64,000 bases of DNA, taken from Archivesica marissinica (lineage: Eukaryota; Mollusca; Bivalvia; Venerida; Vesicomyidae). This document shows positions 14,248 to 26,700 of the stretch, piece by piece. The stretch is from positions 21,561,005 to 21,625,004 of the forward strand of contig CM026402.1 in the NCBI GenBank assembly GCA_014843695.1. Direction: 5' to 3'. Under the pieces are notes generated by a model. It searched no databases. It was not told where the DNA came from and saw only the letters and a list, made by a program, of their open reading frames with translations. Position 1 is the stretch's first letter. Each line of letters opens with the position of its first letter. Made by a program: the position numbers and the translations under genes.

Positions 14248-16795
14248 TAAGTTAAGTTATATGGCGTAAAGGATCCGTTCGTGTAAGTTAAATTATATGG
14301 TGTAAACGATCCGTTGGTGTAAGTTAAATTATATGGTGTAAACGATGCGTTCGTGTAAGTTAACTAATATTGTGTAAACGATGCGTTCGTGAAAGTTAAT
14401 TTATATCGTGTAAACGATGCGTTCGTATAAGTTAACTTTTATGGTGTAAACGATGCGTTCGTGTAAGTTAACTTATATGGTGTAAACGATGCGTTCGTGT
14501 AAGTTAATTTATATGGTGTAAACGATACGGTCTTGTAAATTAACTTATATGGTGTAAACGATACGATCGTGTAAGTTAACTTATATGGTGTAAACGATGC
14601 GTTCGTGTAAGTTAACCTATATGGTGTAAACGATGCGTTCGTGTAAGTTAACTTAAACTATGGTGTAAACGATGCGTTCGTGTAAGTTAACTTATATCGT
14701 GTAAACGATGCGTTCGTGTAAGTTAACTTATATGGTGTAAACGATGCGTTCGTGTAAGTTAATTTATATGATGTAAACGATGCGTTCGTGTAAGTTAACA
14801 TATATGGTGTAAACGATACGTTCGTGTAAGCTAACTTATATGGTGTAAACGATCCGTTCGTGTAAGTTAACTTAAAATATGGTGTAAACAATACGTTCGT
14901 GTCAGTTAATTTATATGGTGTAAACGATGGGTTCGTGTAAGTTAAGTTATATGGCGTAAACGATGCGTTCCTGTAAGTTAAATTATATTGCGTAAACGAT
15001 CCGTTCGTGTAAGTAAATTTATATGGTGTAAACGATGCGTTCGTGTATGTTAATTTATATGGCGTAAACGATGCGTTCGTGTAAGTTAAATTATATGGCG
15101 TAAACGATCCGTTCGTGTAAGTTAAATTATATGTTAAACGATCCCTTGGTGTAAGTTAAATTATATGGTGTAAACGATGCGTTCGTGTAAGTTAACTTAA
15201 TATATGGTGTATTCGATGCGTTCGTGTAAGTTAACTTACATCGTGTAAACGATGCATTCGTGTAAGTTAACTTATATGGTGTAAACGATGCGTTCGTGTA
15301 AGTTAACTTATATCGTGTAAACGATGCGTTCGTGTAAGTTAACTTATATGGTGTAAACGATGCGTTCGTGTAAGTTAACTTATATGGTGTAAACGATACG
15401 TTCGTGTAAGTTAACTTATATCGTGTAAACGATGCGTTCGTATAAGTTAATATATATGGTGTAAACGATGCGTTCGTATAAGTTAATTTATATGGCGTAA
15501 ACGATGCGTTCGTGTAAGTTAATTTATATGGTGTAAACGATGCGTTCGTGTAAGTTAATTTATATGGTGTAAACGATGCGTTCGTGTAAGTTAATTTATA
15601 TGGTGTAAACGATGCATTCGTGTAAGTTAATTTATATGGCGTAAACGATGCGTTCGTGTAAGTTAAATTATATTGCGTAAACGATGCGTTCGTGTAAGTT
15701 AACTTTCATCATGTAAACGATGCGTTCGTGTAAGTTAACTTATATGGTGTAAACGATGCGTTCGTGTAAGTTAACTTATATCGTGTAAACGATGCCTTCG
15801 TGTAAGTTAACTTATATGGTGTAAACGATGCATTCATGTAAGTTAACTTAAAATATAGTGTAAACGATGAGTTCGTGTAAGTTAACTTATATCGTGTAAA
15901 CGATGTGTTCGTGTAAGTTAATTTATATAGTGTAAACGATGCGTTCGTGTAAGTTAACTTATATGGTGTAAACGATGCGTTCGTGTAAGTTAACTTAAAA
16001 TATAGTGTAAACGATGCGTTCGTGTAAGTTAACTTATATCGTGTAAACGATGCGTTAGTGTAAGATAACTTATATGGTGTAAACGATGCGTTCGTGTAAG
16101 TTAATTTATATGGTGTAAACGATGCCTTCGTGTAAGTTAACATATATGGTGTAAACGATACGTTTGTGTAAGCTAACTTATATGGTGTAAACAATCCGTT
16201 CGTGTAAGTCAACTTAAAATATGGTGAAAACGATGTGATCGTGTAAGTTAACTTATATCGTGTAACCGATGCGTTCGTGTAAGTTAATTTATATGGTGTA
16301 AACGATGCGTTCTTGTAAGTAAACTTACATCGTGTAAACGATGCGTTCGTGTAAGTTAACTTATATCGTGTAAACGATGCGTTCGTGTAAGTTAATTTAT
16401 ATGGCGTAAACGATGCGTTCTTGTAAGTTAAGTTATATTGCGTAAACGATCCGTTCGTGTAAGTTAATTTATATGGCCTTAGCGATGCGTTCGTGTAAGT
16501 TAATTTATATGGCGTAAACGATGCGTTCGTGTAAGTTAATTTATATGGTGTAAACGATGCGTTCGTGTAAGTTAATTTATATGGTGTAAACGATACGTTC
16601 GTGTAAGTTAATTTATATGGCGTAAACGATGCGTTGGTGTAAGTTAAATTATATGGCGTAAACAATCCGTTCGTGTAAGTTAATTTATATCGTGTAAACG
16701 ATGCGTTCGTGTAAGTTAACTTATATCGTGTAAACGATGCGTTCGTGTAAGTTAACTTATATAGTGTAAACGATGCGTTCGTGTAAGTTAACTTA
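14248..16795. repeat. Duplicated block within the satellite, copy 2
   Basis: Second copy of the 2.55-kb block at 5094-7641. It is flanked on both sides by near-consensus 36-mers, unlike copy 1, which lies in a diverged context. It represents either a recent long-range unequal exchange or an assembly duplication. Confidence 0.85.
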
Positions 16796-16904
16796 TATGG
16801 TGTAAACGATGCGTTCGTGTAAGTTAATTATATGGTGTAAACGATGCGTTCGTGTAAGTTAACTTATATGGTGTAAACGATGCGTTCGTGTAAGTTAACT
16901 TATA

Positions 16905-17175
16905 TGGTGTACCAAAAAAACGATCGTTCGTGTAAGTTAACTTATATGGTGTAAACGATGCGTTCGTGTAAGTTAATTTATATGGCGTAAACGATGCGTT
17001 CGTGTAAGTTAACTTATATGGGTAAACGATGCGTTCGTGTAAGTTAACTTATATGGTGTAAACGATGCTTCGTGTAAGTTAATTATATGGTAAACGATCG
17101 TTCGTGTAAGTTAATTATATGGGTAAACGATCGTTCGTGTAAGTTAATTATATGGCGTAAACGATCGTTCGTGTA
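16905..17175. repeat. Indel-damaged satellite units
   Basis: The array is otherwise regular here, but this stretch has the only poly-A interruption (gtgtACCAAAAAAAcgatc) and a cluster of shortened units (gtaagttaattatatggtaaacgatcgttcg and similar) that have lost one to six bases each. Similar bursts occur near 8685-8712, 12420-12495 and 35342-35565. Low consensus quality is the simplest explanation. Confidence 0.7.
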
Positions 17176-18760
17176 AGTTAACTTATATGGTGTAAACGAT
17201 GCGTTCGTGTAAGTTAAATTATATGGTGTAAACGATGCGTTCGTGTAAGTTAACTTATATCGTGTAAACGATGCGTTCGTGTAAGTTAACTTATATGGTG
17301 TAAACGATGCGTTCGTGTAAGTTAACTTATATGGTGTAAACGATGCGTTCGTGTAAGTTAACTTATATCGTGTAAACGATGCGTTCGTGTAAGTTAACTT
17401 ATATGGTGTAACGATGCGTTCGTGTAAGTTAACTTATATGGTGTAAACGATGCGTTCGTGTAAGTTAATTTATATGGCGTAAACGATGCGTTCGTGTAAG
17501 TTAATTTATATTGTGTAAACGATGCGTTCGTGTAAGTTAACTTATATGGTGTAAACGATGCGTTCGTGTAAGTTAACTTATATGGTGTAAACGATGCGTT
17601 CGTGTAAGTTAACTTATATGGTGTAAACGATGCGTTCGTGTAAGTTAACTTATATGGTGTAAACGATGCGTTCGTGTAAGTTAACTTATATGGTGTAAAC
17701 GATGCGTTCGTGTAAGTTAACTTAAAATATGGTGTAAACGATGCGTTCGTGTAAGTTAACTTATATGGTGTAAACGATGCGTTCGTGTAAGTTAACTTAT
17801 ATATTGTGTAAACGATGCGTTCGTGTAAGTTAACTTATATGGTGTAAACGATGCGTTCGTGTAAGTTAACTTATATGGTGTAAACGATGCGTTCGTGTAA
17901 GTTAATTTATATGGTGTAAACGATGCGTTCGTGTAAGTTAACTTATATGGTGTAAACGATGCGTTCGTGTAAGTTAACTTATATCGTGTAAACGATGCGT
18001 TCGTGTAAGTTAATTTATATGGCGTAAACGATCCGTTCGTGTAAGTTAAATTATATGGTGTAAACGATGCGTTCGTGTAAGTTAACTTATATGGTGTAAA
18101 CGATGCGTTCGTGTAAGTTAACTTATATCGTGTAAACGATGCGTTCGTGTAAGTTAACTTATATGGTGTAAACGATGCGTTCGTGTAAGTTAACTTATAT
18201 GGTGTAAACGATGCGTTCCTGTAAGTTAATTTATATGGTGTAAACGATGCGTTCGTGTAAGTTAACTTATATGGTGTAACGATGCGTTCGTGTAAGTTAA
18301 TTTATATGGTGTAAACGATGCGTTCGTGTAAGTTAATTTATATGGTGTAAACGATGCGTTCGTGTAAGTTAATTTTTATGGTGTAAACGATGCGTTCGTG
18401 TAAGTTAACTTATATCGTGTAAACGATGCGTTCGTGTAAGTTAATTTATATGGTGTAAACGATGCGTTCTTGTAAGTTAACTTATATGGTGTAAACGATC
18501 CGTTCGTGTAAGTTAACTTATATGGCGTAAACGATGCGTTCGTGTAAGTTAACTTATATGGTGTAAACGATGCGTTCCTGTAAGTTAAATTATATGGCGT
18601 AAACGATGCGTTCGTGTAAGTTAAATTATATGGTGTAAACGATGCGTTCGTTTAAGTTAAATTATATGGCATAAACGATGCGTTCGTGTAAGTTAAATTA
18701 TATGGTGTAAACGATGCGTTCGTGTAAGTTAAATTATATGGTGTAAACGATGCGTTCGTG

Positions 18761-19150
18761 TAAATGTTTATTTTCTTTCTTCAGCTTGTTTCATTTTTCT
18801 TTTTTTAAACATTATGTTTTTGTTTTTGCTACTGCATTGCCCAATCCTAGGTCCAAAAAGTTTGTTTGCTTCTAGACAATAGAATAAAACTTCATTACCA
18901 ATATCTATATCATCTACCTATATACATAATAGTAGATGCTACAACAAATTCTAGAGTTAAATATATATATAGTTCTCCAACAATCACTACTACTAGCATA
19001 TATATATATAATAATTATATATATATATGTGACTACATTTGAATAAATACTGTTTAAACAAAAGCCAAAATAAAATTTATACCACTTGTGTACCTTCAGC
19101 AGCGTGTAAACACATGTTTATACAAAATCCAAGATATCATGCCCCATGAA
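18761..19150. other. AT-rich junction DNA, no gene seen
   Basis: The satellite stops inside a unit and is followed by pyrimidine-rich DNA (ttattttctttcttcagc), then TA-rich stretches (about 18960-19030). No open frame, exon or RNA gene is supported. The same sequence follows the second satellite block at 43551-43940. Confidence 0.7.
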
Positions 19151-19900
19151 CTGTATAATGTCCAGAATTAAACAAACATGTATGCACATTTTACTTGTAT
19201 AATGTCAATAATTAAACAAAGATGTATGCACATTTTACTTGTATAATGTCCAGAATTAAACAAACATGTATGCACATTTTACTTGTATAATGTCCAGAAT
19301 TAAACAAATATGTATGCACATTTTACTTGTATAATGTCCAGAATTAAACAAACATGTATGCACATTTTACTTGTATAATGTCCAGAATTAAACAAACATG
19401 TATGCACATTTTACTTGTATAATGTCCAGAATTAAACAAACATGTATGTACATTTTACTTGTATAATGTCCAGAATTAAACAAACATGTATGCACATTTT
19501 ACTTGTATAATGTCCAGAATTAAACAAACATGTATGCACATTTTACTTGTATAATGTCCAGAATTAAACAAACATGTATGCACATTTTACTTGTATAATG
19601 TCCAGAATTATAAACAAACATGTATGCACATTTTACTTGTATAATGTCCAGAATTAAACAAACATGTATGCACATTTTACTTGTATAATGTCCAGAATTA
19701 AACAAACATGTATGCACATTTTACTTGTATAATGTCCAGAATTAAACAAACATGTATGCACATTTTACTTGTATAATGTCCAGAATTAAACACACATGTA
19801 TGCACATTTTACTTGTATAATGTCCAGAATTAAACAAACATGTATGCACATTTTACTTGTATAATGTCCAGAATTAAACAAACATGTATGCACATTTTAC
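19151..19900. repeat. 44-bp tandem repeat, copy 1
   Basis: About 17 head-to-tail copies of a 44-bp unit containing tgtataatgtccagaatta and acaaacatgtatgcacatt. One unit has a two-base insertion (attATAAAC). The small open frames here are by-products of the repeat. Confidence 0.96.
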
Positions 19901-20104
19901 TATCTATCGGGCAAATCAACCACACACTTGTATGTACAGTTATAAATATTAGAGAAGGTTTCGACTTGAAGTTATTAGCCAAAGGGTCAAACATACACCT
20001 GGTGTATATGCATGTGTGTATATATATCTGTATATATATATGTTAAATATAGGATAATATTGTGCTTGTATCCTGGAATCCAATACCAAAACAGTAATTT
20101 AGCT

Positions 20105-20943
20105 ACTAAGTAATTATCTCAGTAATTAGTTTATAATATGTATCATGATATCTCCAAGACCAGGTGGCTACGTTAGGTAATTATCTCAGTAATTAGTTTA
20201 TAATATTTATCATGATATCTCCAAGACCAGGTGGTTATGTTAGGTAATTATCTCAGTAATTAGTTTATAATATGTATCATGATATCTCCAATTACATTAA
20301 GTAATTAACTCAGTAATTAGTTTATAATAGTTAGCATGATACCTCCAAGACGTGGTCACGTTAGGTAATTATCTCAGTAATTAGTTTATAATATTTATCA
20401 TGATATCTCAAAGACCAGGTGGTTATGTTAAGTAATTATCTCAGTAATTAGTTTATAATATTTATCATGATATCTCCAAGACGTGGTCACGTTAGGTAAT
20501 TATCTCAGTAATTAGTTTATAATATTTATCATGATATCTCCAAGACCAGGTGGTTATGTTAGGTAATTATCTCAGTAATTAGTTTATAATATGTATCATG
20601 ATATCTCCAATTACATTAAGTAATTAACTCAGTAATTAGTTTATAATATTTAGCATGATACCTCCAAGACGTGGTCACGTTAGGTAATTATCTCAGTAAT
20701 TAGTTTATAATATTTATCATGATATCTCCAAGACCAGGTGGTTATGTTAAGTAATTATCTCAGTAATTAGTTTATAATATTTATCATGATATCTCCAAGA
20801 CGTGGTCACGTTAGGTAATTATCTCAGTAATTAGTTTATAATATTTATCATGATATCTCCAAGACCAGGTGGTTACATTAAGTAATTATCTCAGTAATTA
20901 GTTTATAATATTTATCATTATATCTCCAAGACCAGGTGGTCAC
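20105..20943. repeat. ~60-67-bp tandem repeat, copy 1
   Basis: About 13 copies of a unit containing gtaattatctcagtaatta, tttatcatgatatctccaag and a variable tail (accaggtggttatgtt, acgtggtcacgtt or attacatt). The tail variants alternate in a fixed order that itself repeats, so this is a small higher-order array. The last unit runs directly into a SINE-head-like sequence (ggtggtcacggtcgttgact). Confidence 0.93.
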
Positions 20944-21000
20944 GGTCGTTGACTTCAAATCACTTGCCCGTCACCTTTATAGACTCAAATCCCACTTCTA
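20925..21000 (+). mobile_element. tRNA-derived SINE head remnant
   Basis: The sequence ccaggtggtcacggtcgttg acttcaaatcacttgcccgtc, followed by gactcaaatccc, matches the layout of the SINE heads at 54408 and, in reverse, 62585-62660. Both box A-like and box B-like segments are degenerate. The neighbouring ~65-bp array ends within this head, so the array may have grown from it. The remainder up to 21298 is AT-rich without recognised content. Confidence 0.45.
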
Positions 21001-21302
21001 CACAGTTGCCCTTCCGTGCCTAACTTTAAACATATTTTTTGACTGTTTTTGTGTGTGAAATAACTACTTGAAAATTACCTCCCTTTAAAGACATATATTT
21101 ACAAAATAAAAACATAACACTATTATGAATTAGTTTTTATTTTTCCGCTTTCAAAGAAAGAAAACAAATGGATTTTAAATTATCTTTGCTTGTATTCAGT
21201 GTAATACAGTCATATCATAATATGCACACACGTGTAATCACACCTGGAACGATTCTGATTGGTTGAGAGAATAATCCATATAAGTTGTGAATTAAACTTT
21301 AA

Positions 21303-21662
21303 AGCAGCATTACATCGTATGACATAAAATATATTCGAAAAATTCAAATTGTACGTATGGGTACCAATGCTGCAACACATTCTTATATTATAAATTGTAT
21401 AATTATGTTCAATTAGTAAACAGTGTTTTTTGCAATAAAACAAACTCGAAACCGAAAGTAGGACTTTCCAAGTCGAACAGGTCACGCGCATTTATTTACA
21501 ATCGGAAACGGATGTACATTCGGGATGAATCGTTCGCCTTCGGCAATGATGAAAAAACGTGGTATTTTGTCGTCCATTTTCCAGCAAGGACTATTACAGT
21601 AAGTTGAAACGGCCTCAATTAGTATTACAATGTATCTCAAATGATGTAAATGTGATTGGGTT
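21303..21662. mobile_element. Diverged TTAA-flanked MITE-like element, copy 1
   Basis: The left end TTAA-agcagcattacatcg matches 13 of 15 bases of the better-preserved element at 49622. Internal text (acagtgttttttg, then gaaagtaggactttcc) also matches that element. The right end near TTAA at 21663 is degraded. Short open frames on both strands fall inside it and are not supported as genes. Confidence 0.5.
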
Positions 21663-21910
21663 TTAATTGGATATCGTGCAAAATGTTTCATATGCCGAAT
21701 AAGTATTAAATTAATGTGAAACCACCTCGGAAGTCATTGGGGGCGCATATGGGGTATTTTAACAAATCATTATAAAGATGCAGAATTTAGGCATCAAGTA
21801 TCTGGATCATATTTATTAATTAATAGATTCGTGTGGGGCGGGGAGGGCTTACATATCCTGTTTTTATTGTGGCTAAAGTGCATTTCAAGTATTTAGTTTA
21901 TAAAAAAATA

Positions 21911-22095
21911 TTTTAGCTCGATTGCGAAACATGTTAATTGTTATTAAACTTATATTAATCACTCTCGAGACCTCATTCCTGATGGAATCCATCGCCACGA
22001 GGGAGAGAGAGGAGGCAACGTGGAATTTAAATGCATAGCCTAAGGGCATAATCGTAACGGCTCCAACGTGGCTCGAACTCCGGACCTTTCTTCCG
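21911..22095 (-). mobile_element. tRNA-derived SINE (minus), copy 1
   Basis: Reading the minus strand, a box B-like gagttcgagcc is followed by gttacgattatgcccttagg, a body with gcgatggattccatcagga, then ctcgagagtgattaatataag and a 3' tail ending cgcaatcgagctaaaat. The same family occurs at 56894-57137 and, as fragments, at 55876 and 60885. Confidence 0.75.
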
Positions 22096-22097
22096 TG

Positions 22098-22235
22098 GGC
22101 CAGCATCGCATTTGGAATTGAACGGTCCCAGGTGTCATTGAGCAAGGCACCTTACACAAATGGCGTAGTACTGTTTAACCGCTTAAGTCAGCTAAACCTG
22201 CCCAGGACAACATAATAGGGGTTTGACATTAATGG
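22098..22235 (+). mobile_element. Second-family SINE fragment (plus), copy 1
   Basis: Begins catttggaattgaacggtcc and continues with tgtcattgagcaaggcacc, tagtactgtttaaccgctta, aacctgcccagga and ggggtttgacattaatggaa. It is a 5'-truncated, diverged relative of the fuller SINE that starts about 80 bp downstream. Confidence 0.7.
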
Positions 22236-22315
22236 AACATACATACAAATTGGTTTGTTTCGGAAAATGTCGCACTTGCCCGGGATTCATACATGGTTTA
22301 CCACTATAATGTGTG

Positions 22316-22530
22316 GCGTGCGTGGTCCAGTGGTAGAGCGTCGGATTTGGAATCGAACGGTCCCGGGTTCGATACTCGGTCAGGCCACGTATGTAGTGTC
22401 ATTGAGCAAGGCACCTCACACACATTGCTTAGTACTGGTTAATCGCTTAGGTCGGCTAAGCCTGCCCAGGAAAACATGTCTAAGTCCCCGAGAGGGGTTT
22501 GACATTAAAGGAACATACATACATAATATT
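22316..22530 (+). mobile_element. tRNA-like SINE (plus), copy 1
   Basis: A tRNA-like head of about 73 nt has a box A-like tggtccagtggtagagc and a box B-like gggttcgatactcgg. The anticodon arm is mispaired (cggattTGGaatcgaac), so this is not a functional tRNA. The body carries cattgagcaaggcacct and aagcctgcccaggaaaac and ends in a short acatacatac tail, as expected for a SINE mobilised by a LINE. Confidence 0.8.
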
Positions 22531-22796
22531 ACTGAGGTGACCACAGGCGAGAACTGTTTATTGCCCGGTACCGAACCTAGTTGACCACAGCTGGCACAAG
22601 CTACATTGAATATATACGACATAGTCTATAAATGTGTACACATTTGAATGCTTAAATTTTAAAGGAAGAAAAGAACAGAATTGCAATAAATGTAATTCAG
22701 TGGCAATTGATGATGATTTTCTGCCACTCATTCTAAATGCAACTACATGCAAATTGTACAAGACTTAGTATATACATATATTACATGTCGTCTATT

Positions 22797-23796
22797 NNNN
22801 NNNNNNNNNNNNNNNNNNNNNNNNNNNNNNNNNNNNNNNNNNNNNNNNNNNNNNNNNNNNNNNNNNNNNNNNNNNNNNNNNNNNNNNNNNNNNNNNNNNN
22901 NNNNNNNNNNNNNNNNNNNNNNNNNNNNNNNNNNNNNNNNNNNNNNNNNNNNNNNNNNNNNNNNNNNNNNNNNNNNNNNNNNNNNNNNNNNNNNNNNNNN
23001 NNNNNNNNNNNNNNNNNNNNNNNNNNNNNNNNNNNNNNNNNNNNNNNNNNNNNNNNNNNNNNNNNNNNNNNNNNNNNNNNNNNNNNNNNNNNNNNNNNNN
23101 NNNNNNNNNNNNNNNNNNNNNNNNNNNNNNNNNNNNNNNNNNNNNNNNNNNNNNNNNNNNNNNNNNNNNNNNNNNNNNNNNNNNNNNNNNNNNNNNNNNN
23201 NNNNNNNNNNNNNNNNNNNNNNNNNNNNNNNNNNNNNNNNNNNNNNNNNNNNNNNNNNNNNNNNNNNNNNNNNNNNNNNNNNNNNNNNNNNNNNNNNNNN
23301 NNNNNNNNNNNNNNNNNNNNNNNNNNNNNNNNNNNNNNNNNNNNNNNNNNNNNNNNNNNNNNNNNNNNNNNNNNNNNNNNNNNNNNNNNNNNNNNNNNNN
23401 NNNNNNNNNNNNNNNNNNNNNNNNNNNNNNNNNNNNNNNNNNNNNNNNNNNNNNNNNNNNNNNNNNNNNNNNNNNNNNNNNNNNNNNNNNNNNNNNNNNN
23501 NNNNNNNNNNNNNNNNNNNNNNNNNNNNNNNNNNNNNNNNNNNNNNNNNNNNNNNNNNNNNNNNNNNNNNNNNNNNNNNNNNNNNNNNNNNNNNNNNNNN
23601 NNNNNNNNNNNNNNNNNNNNNNNNNNNNNNNNNNNNNNNNNNNNNNNNNNNNNNNNNNNNNNNNNNNNNNNNNNNNNNNNNNNNNNNNNNNNNNNNNNNN
23701 NNNNNNNNNNNNNNNNNNNNNNNNNNNNNNNNNNNNNNNNNNNNNNNNNNNNNNNNNNNNNNNNNNNNNNNNNNNNNNNNNNNNNNNNNNNNNNNN
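22797..23796. other. Assembly gap of 1000 N
   Basis: Exactly 1000 unknown bases. A round number is normally a scaffold placeholder, so the true distance is unknown. Unique-looking sequence sits on the left and satellite on the right, so the join is untested. Open frames crossing it are meaningless. Confidence 0.99.
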
Positions 23797-26700
23797 GGTG
23801 TAAACGATGCGTTCGTGTAAGTTAACTTATATGGTGTAAACGATGCGTTCGTGTAAGTTAACTTATATGGTGTAAACGATGCGTTCGTGTAAGTTAACTT
23901 ATATGGTGTAAACGATGCGTTCGTGTAAGTTAACTTATATGGTGTAAACGATGCGTTCGTGTAAGTTAACTTATATGGTGTAAACGATGCGTTCGTGTAA
24001 GTTAACTTATATGGTGTAAACGATGCGTTCGTGTAAGTTAACTTATATGGTGTAAACGATGCGTTCGTGTAAGTTAACTTATATGGTGTAAACGATGCGT
24101 TCGTGTAAGTTAACTTATATGGTGTAAACGATGCGTTCGTGTAAGTTAACTTATATGGTGTAAACGATCGTTCGTGTAATTAACTTATATGGTGTAAACG
24201 ATGCGTTCGTGTAAGTTAATTTATATGGTGTAAACGATGCGTTCGTGTAAGTTAATTTATATGGTGTAAACGATGCGTTCGTGTAAGTTAATTTATATGG
24301 TGTAAACGATGCGTTCGTGTAAGTTAAATTATATGGCGTAAACGATGCGTTCGTGTAAGTTAACTTATATGGTGTAAACGATGCGTTCGTGTAAGTTAAT
24401 TTATATGGTGTAAACGATGCGTTCGTGTAAGTTAAATTATATGGCGTAAACGATGCGTTCGTGTAAGTTAATTTATATCGTGTAAACGATGCGTTCGTGT
24501 AAGTTAACTTATATGGTGTAAACGATCCGTTCGTGTAAGTTAACTTATATGGTGTAAACGATGCGTTCGTGTAAGTTAACTTATATCGTGTAAACGATGC
24601 GTTCGTGTAAGTTAACTTATATGGTGTAAACGATGCGTTCGTGTAAGTTAACTTATATGGTGTAAACGATGCGTTCGTGTAAGTTAACTTATATGGTGTA
24701 AACGATGCGTTCGTGTAAGTTAACTTATATCGTGTAAACGATGCGTTCGTGTAAGTTAACTTATATGGCGTAAACGATGCGTTCGTGTAAGTTAACTTAT
24801 ATGGTGTAAACGATGCGTTCGTGTAAGTTAACTTATATGGTGTAAACGATGCGTTCGTGTAAGTTAACTTATATCGTGTAAACGATGCGTTCGTGTAAGT
24901 TAATTTATATGGTGTAAACGATGCGTTCGTGTAAGTTAACTTATATCGTGTAAACGATGCGTTCGTGTAAGTTAACTTATATCGTGTAAACGATGCGTTC
25001 GTGTAAGTTAATTTATATGGCGTAAACGATGCGTTCTTGTAAGTTAAGTTATATGGCGTAAACGATCCGTTCGTGTAAGTTAATTTATATGGCCTTAGCG
25101 ATGCGTTCGTGTAAGTTAATTTATATGGCGTAAACGATGCGTTCGTGTAAGTTAATTTATATGGTGTAAACGATGCGTTCGTGTAAGTTAATTTATATGG
25201 TGTAAACGATGCGTTCGTGTAAGTTAATTTATATGGTGTAAACGATGCGTTCGTGTAAGTTAAATTATATGGTGTAAACGATGCGTTCGTGTAAGTTAAT
25301 TTATATGGCGTAAACGATGCGTTCGTGTAAGTTAAATTATATTGCGTAAACGATGCGTTCGTGTAAGTTAATTTATATGGTGTAAACGATGCGTTCGTGT
25401 AAGTTAATTTATATGGCGTAAACGATGCGTTCATGTAAGTTAAATTATATGGCGTAAACAATGCGTTCCTGTAAGTTAACTTATATCGTGTAAACGATGC
25501 GTTCGTGTAAGTTAACTTATATGGTGTAAACGATGCGTTCGTGTAAGTTAACTTAATATGGTGTAAACGATACGTTCGTGTAAGTTAACTTAAAATATGG
25601 TGTAAACGATGCGTTCGTGTAAGTTAACTTATATGGTGTAAACGATGCGTTCGTGTAAGTTAATTTATATGGTGTAAACGATGCGTTCGTGTAAGTTAAC
25701 TTATATGGTGTAAACGATACGTTCGTGTAAGTTAACTTATATCGTGTAAACGATGCGTTCGTGTAAGTTAATTTATATGGTGTAAACGATGCGTTCGTGT
25801 AAGTTAACTTATATCGTGTAAACGATGCGTTCGTGTAAGTTAACTTATATCGTGTAAACGATGCGTTCGTGTAAGTTAATTTATATGGCGTAAACGATGC
25901 GTTCGTGTAAGTTAAGTTATATGGCGTAAACGATCCGTTCGTGTAAGTTAATTTATATGGTACGATGCGTTCGTGTAAGTTAATTTATATGGTGTAAACG
26001 ATGCGTTCGTGTAAGTTAATTTATATGGTGTAAACGATGCGTTCGTGTAAGTTAATTTATATGGCGTAAACGATGCGTTCGTGTAAGTTAAATTATATTG
26101 CGTAAACGATCCGTTCGTGTAAGTTAATTTATATGGTGTAAACGATGCGTTCGTGTAAGTTAATTTATATGGCGTAAACGATGCGTTCGTGTAAGTTAAA
26201 TTATATGGCGTAAACAATCCGTTCCTGTAAGTTAATTTATATCGTGTAAACGATGCGTTCGTGTAAGTTAACTTATATGGTGTAAACGATGCGTTCGTGT
26301 AAGTTAACTTATATGGTGTAAACGATGCGTTCGTGTAAGTTAACTTATATCGTGTAAACGATGCGTTCGTGTAAGTTAATTTATATGGTGTAAACGATGC
26401 GTTCGTGTAAGTTAACTTATATGGTGTAAACGATGCGTTCGTGTAAGTTAATTTATATGGTGTAAACGATGCGTTCGTGTAAGTTAACTTATATCGTGTA
26501 AACGATGCGTTCGTGTAAGTTAACTTATATCGTGTAAACGATGCGTTCGTGTAAGTTAATTTATATGGCGTAAACGATGCGTTCTTGTAAGTTAAGTTAT
26601 ATGGCGTAAACGATCCGTTCGTGTAAGTTAATTTATATGGCCTTAGCGATGCGTTCGTGTAAGTTAATTTATATGGCGTAAACGATGCGTTCGTGTAAGT

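Larger units (their letters stand above)
1..18760. repeat. 36-bp satellite array, first block
   Basis: A continuous head-to-tail array of a 36-bp unit (about 520 copies) that reads GTAAACGATGCGTTCGTG followed by TAAGTTAACTTATATGGT. Common variants change tatGGT to tatCGT or tatGGC, or replace AACTTA with AATTTA or AAATTA. A 39-bp form carries an extra AAA (acttAAAAtatgg). The core TAAGTTAACTTA is a perfect 12-bp palindrome containing an HpaI site. Because 36 and 39 are multiples of three, one minus-strand frame stays open as a 12- or 13-residue repeat (YKLTYTNASFTP), giving ORFs up to 373 residues here. I take these to be accidental. The array runs off the left edge of the window and ends sharply at 18760. 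Confidence 0.98.
18761..22796. repeat. 4-kb non-satellite segment, copy 1
   Basis: This segment is repeated at 43551-47627. The offset is 24790 bp before the 44-bp array and 24831 bp after it. The only change I found is one extra 44-bp repeat in copy 2, less a small indel. It ends exactly at the assembly gap with gtcgtctatt, whereas copy 2 continues into unique DNA. It holds two tandem arrays, a MITE-like element and three SINE sequences, with no supported gene. Confidence 0.93.

Noticed and set aside
1..18760. CRISPR array, because of regular ~36-bp repeats with a palindrome
   Set aside because: There are no unique spacers (units are directly abutted), no cas genes, and the genome is eukaryotic.
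21210..21691. Small frames on both strands in the 4-kb segment (and copies at 46041-46522)
   Set aside because: They lie within a degraded MITE-like element and show no domain or splice signals.
22318..22390. Functional tRNA gene (Pro-like TGG anticodon)
   Set aside because: The anticodon stem does not pair and the sequence runs into a SINE body with an acatacatac tail.
22255..22622. 109-residue plus and 68-residue minus frames (and their copies at 47086-47453)
   Set aside because: They cover the tRNA-like head and body of a SINE.
22737..23825. Open frames of about 360 residues spanning 22737-23825
   Set aside because: They consist almost wholly of unknown bases from the assembly gap.
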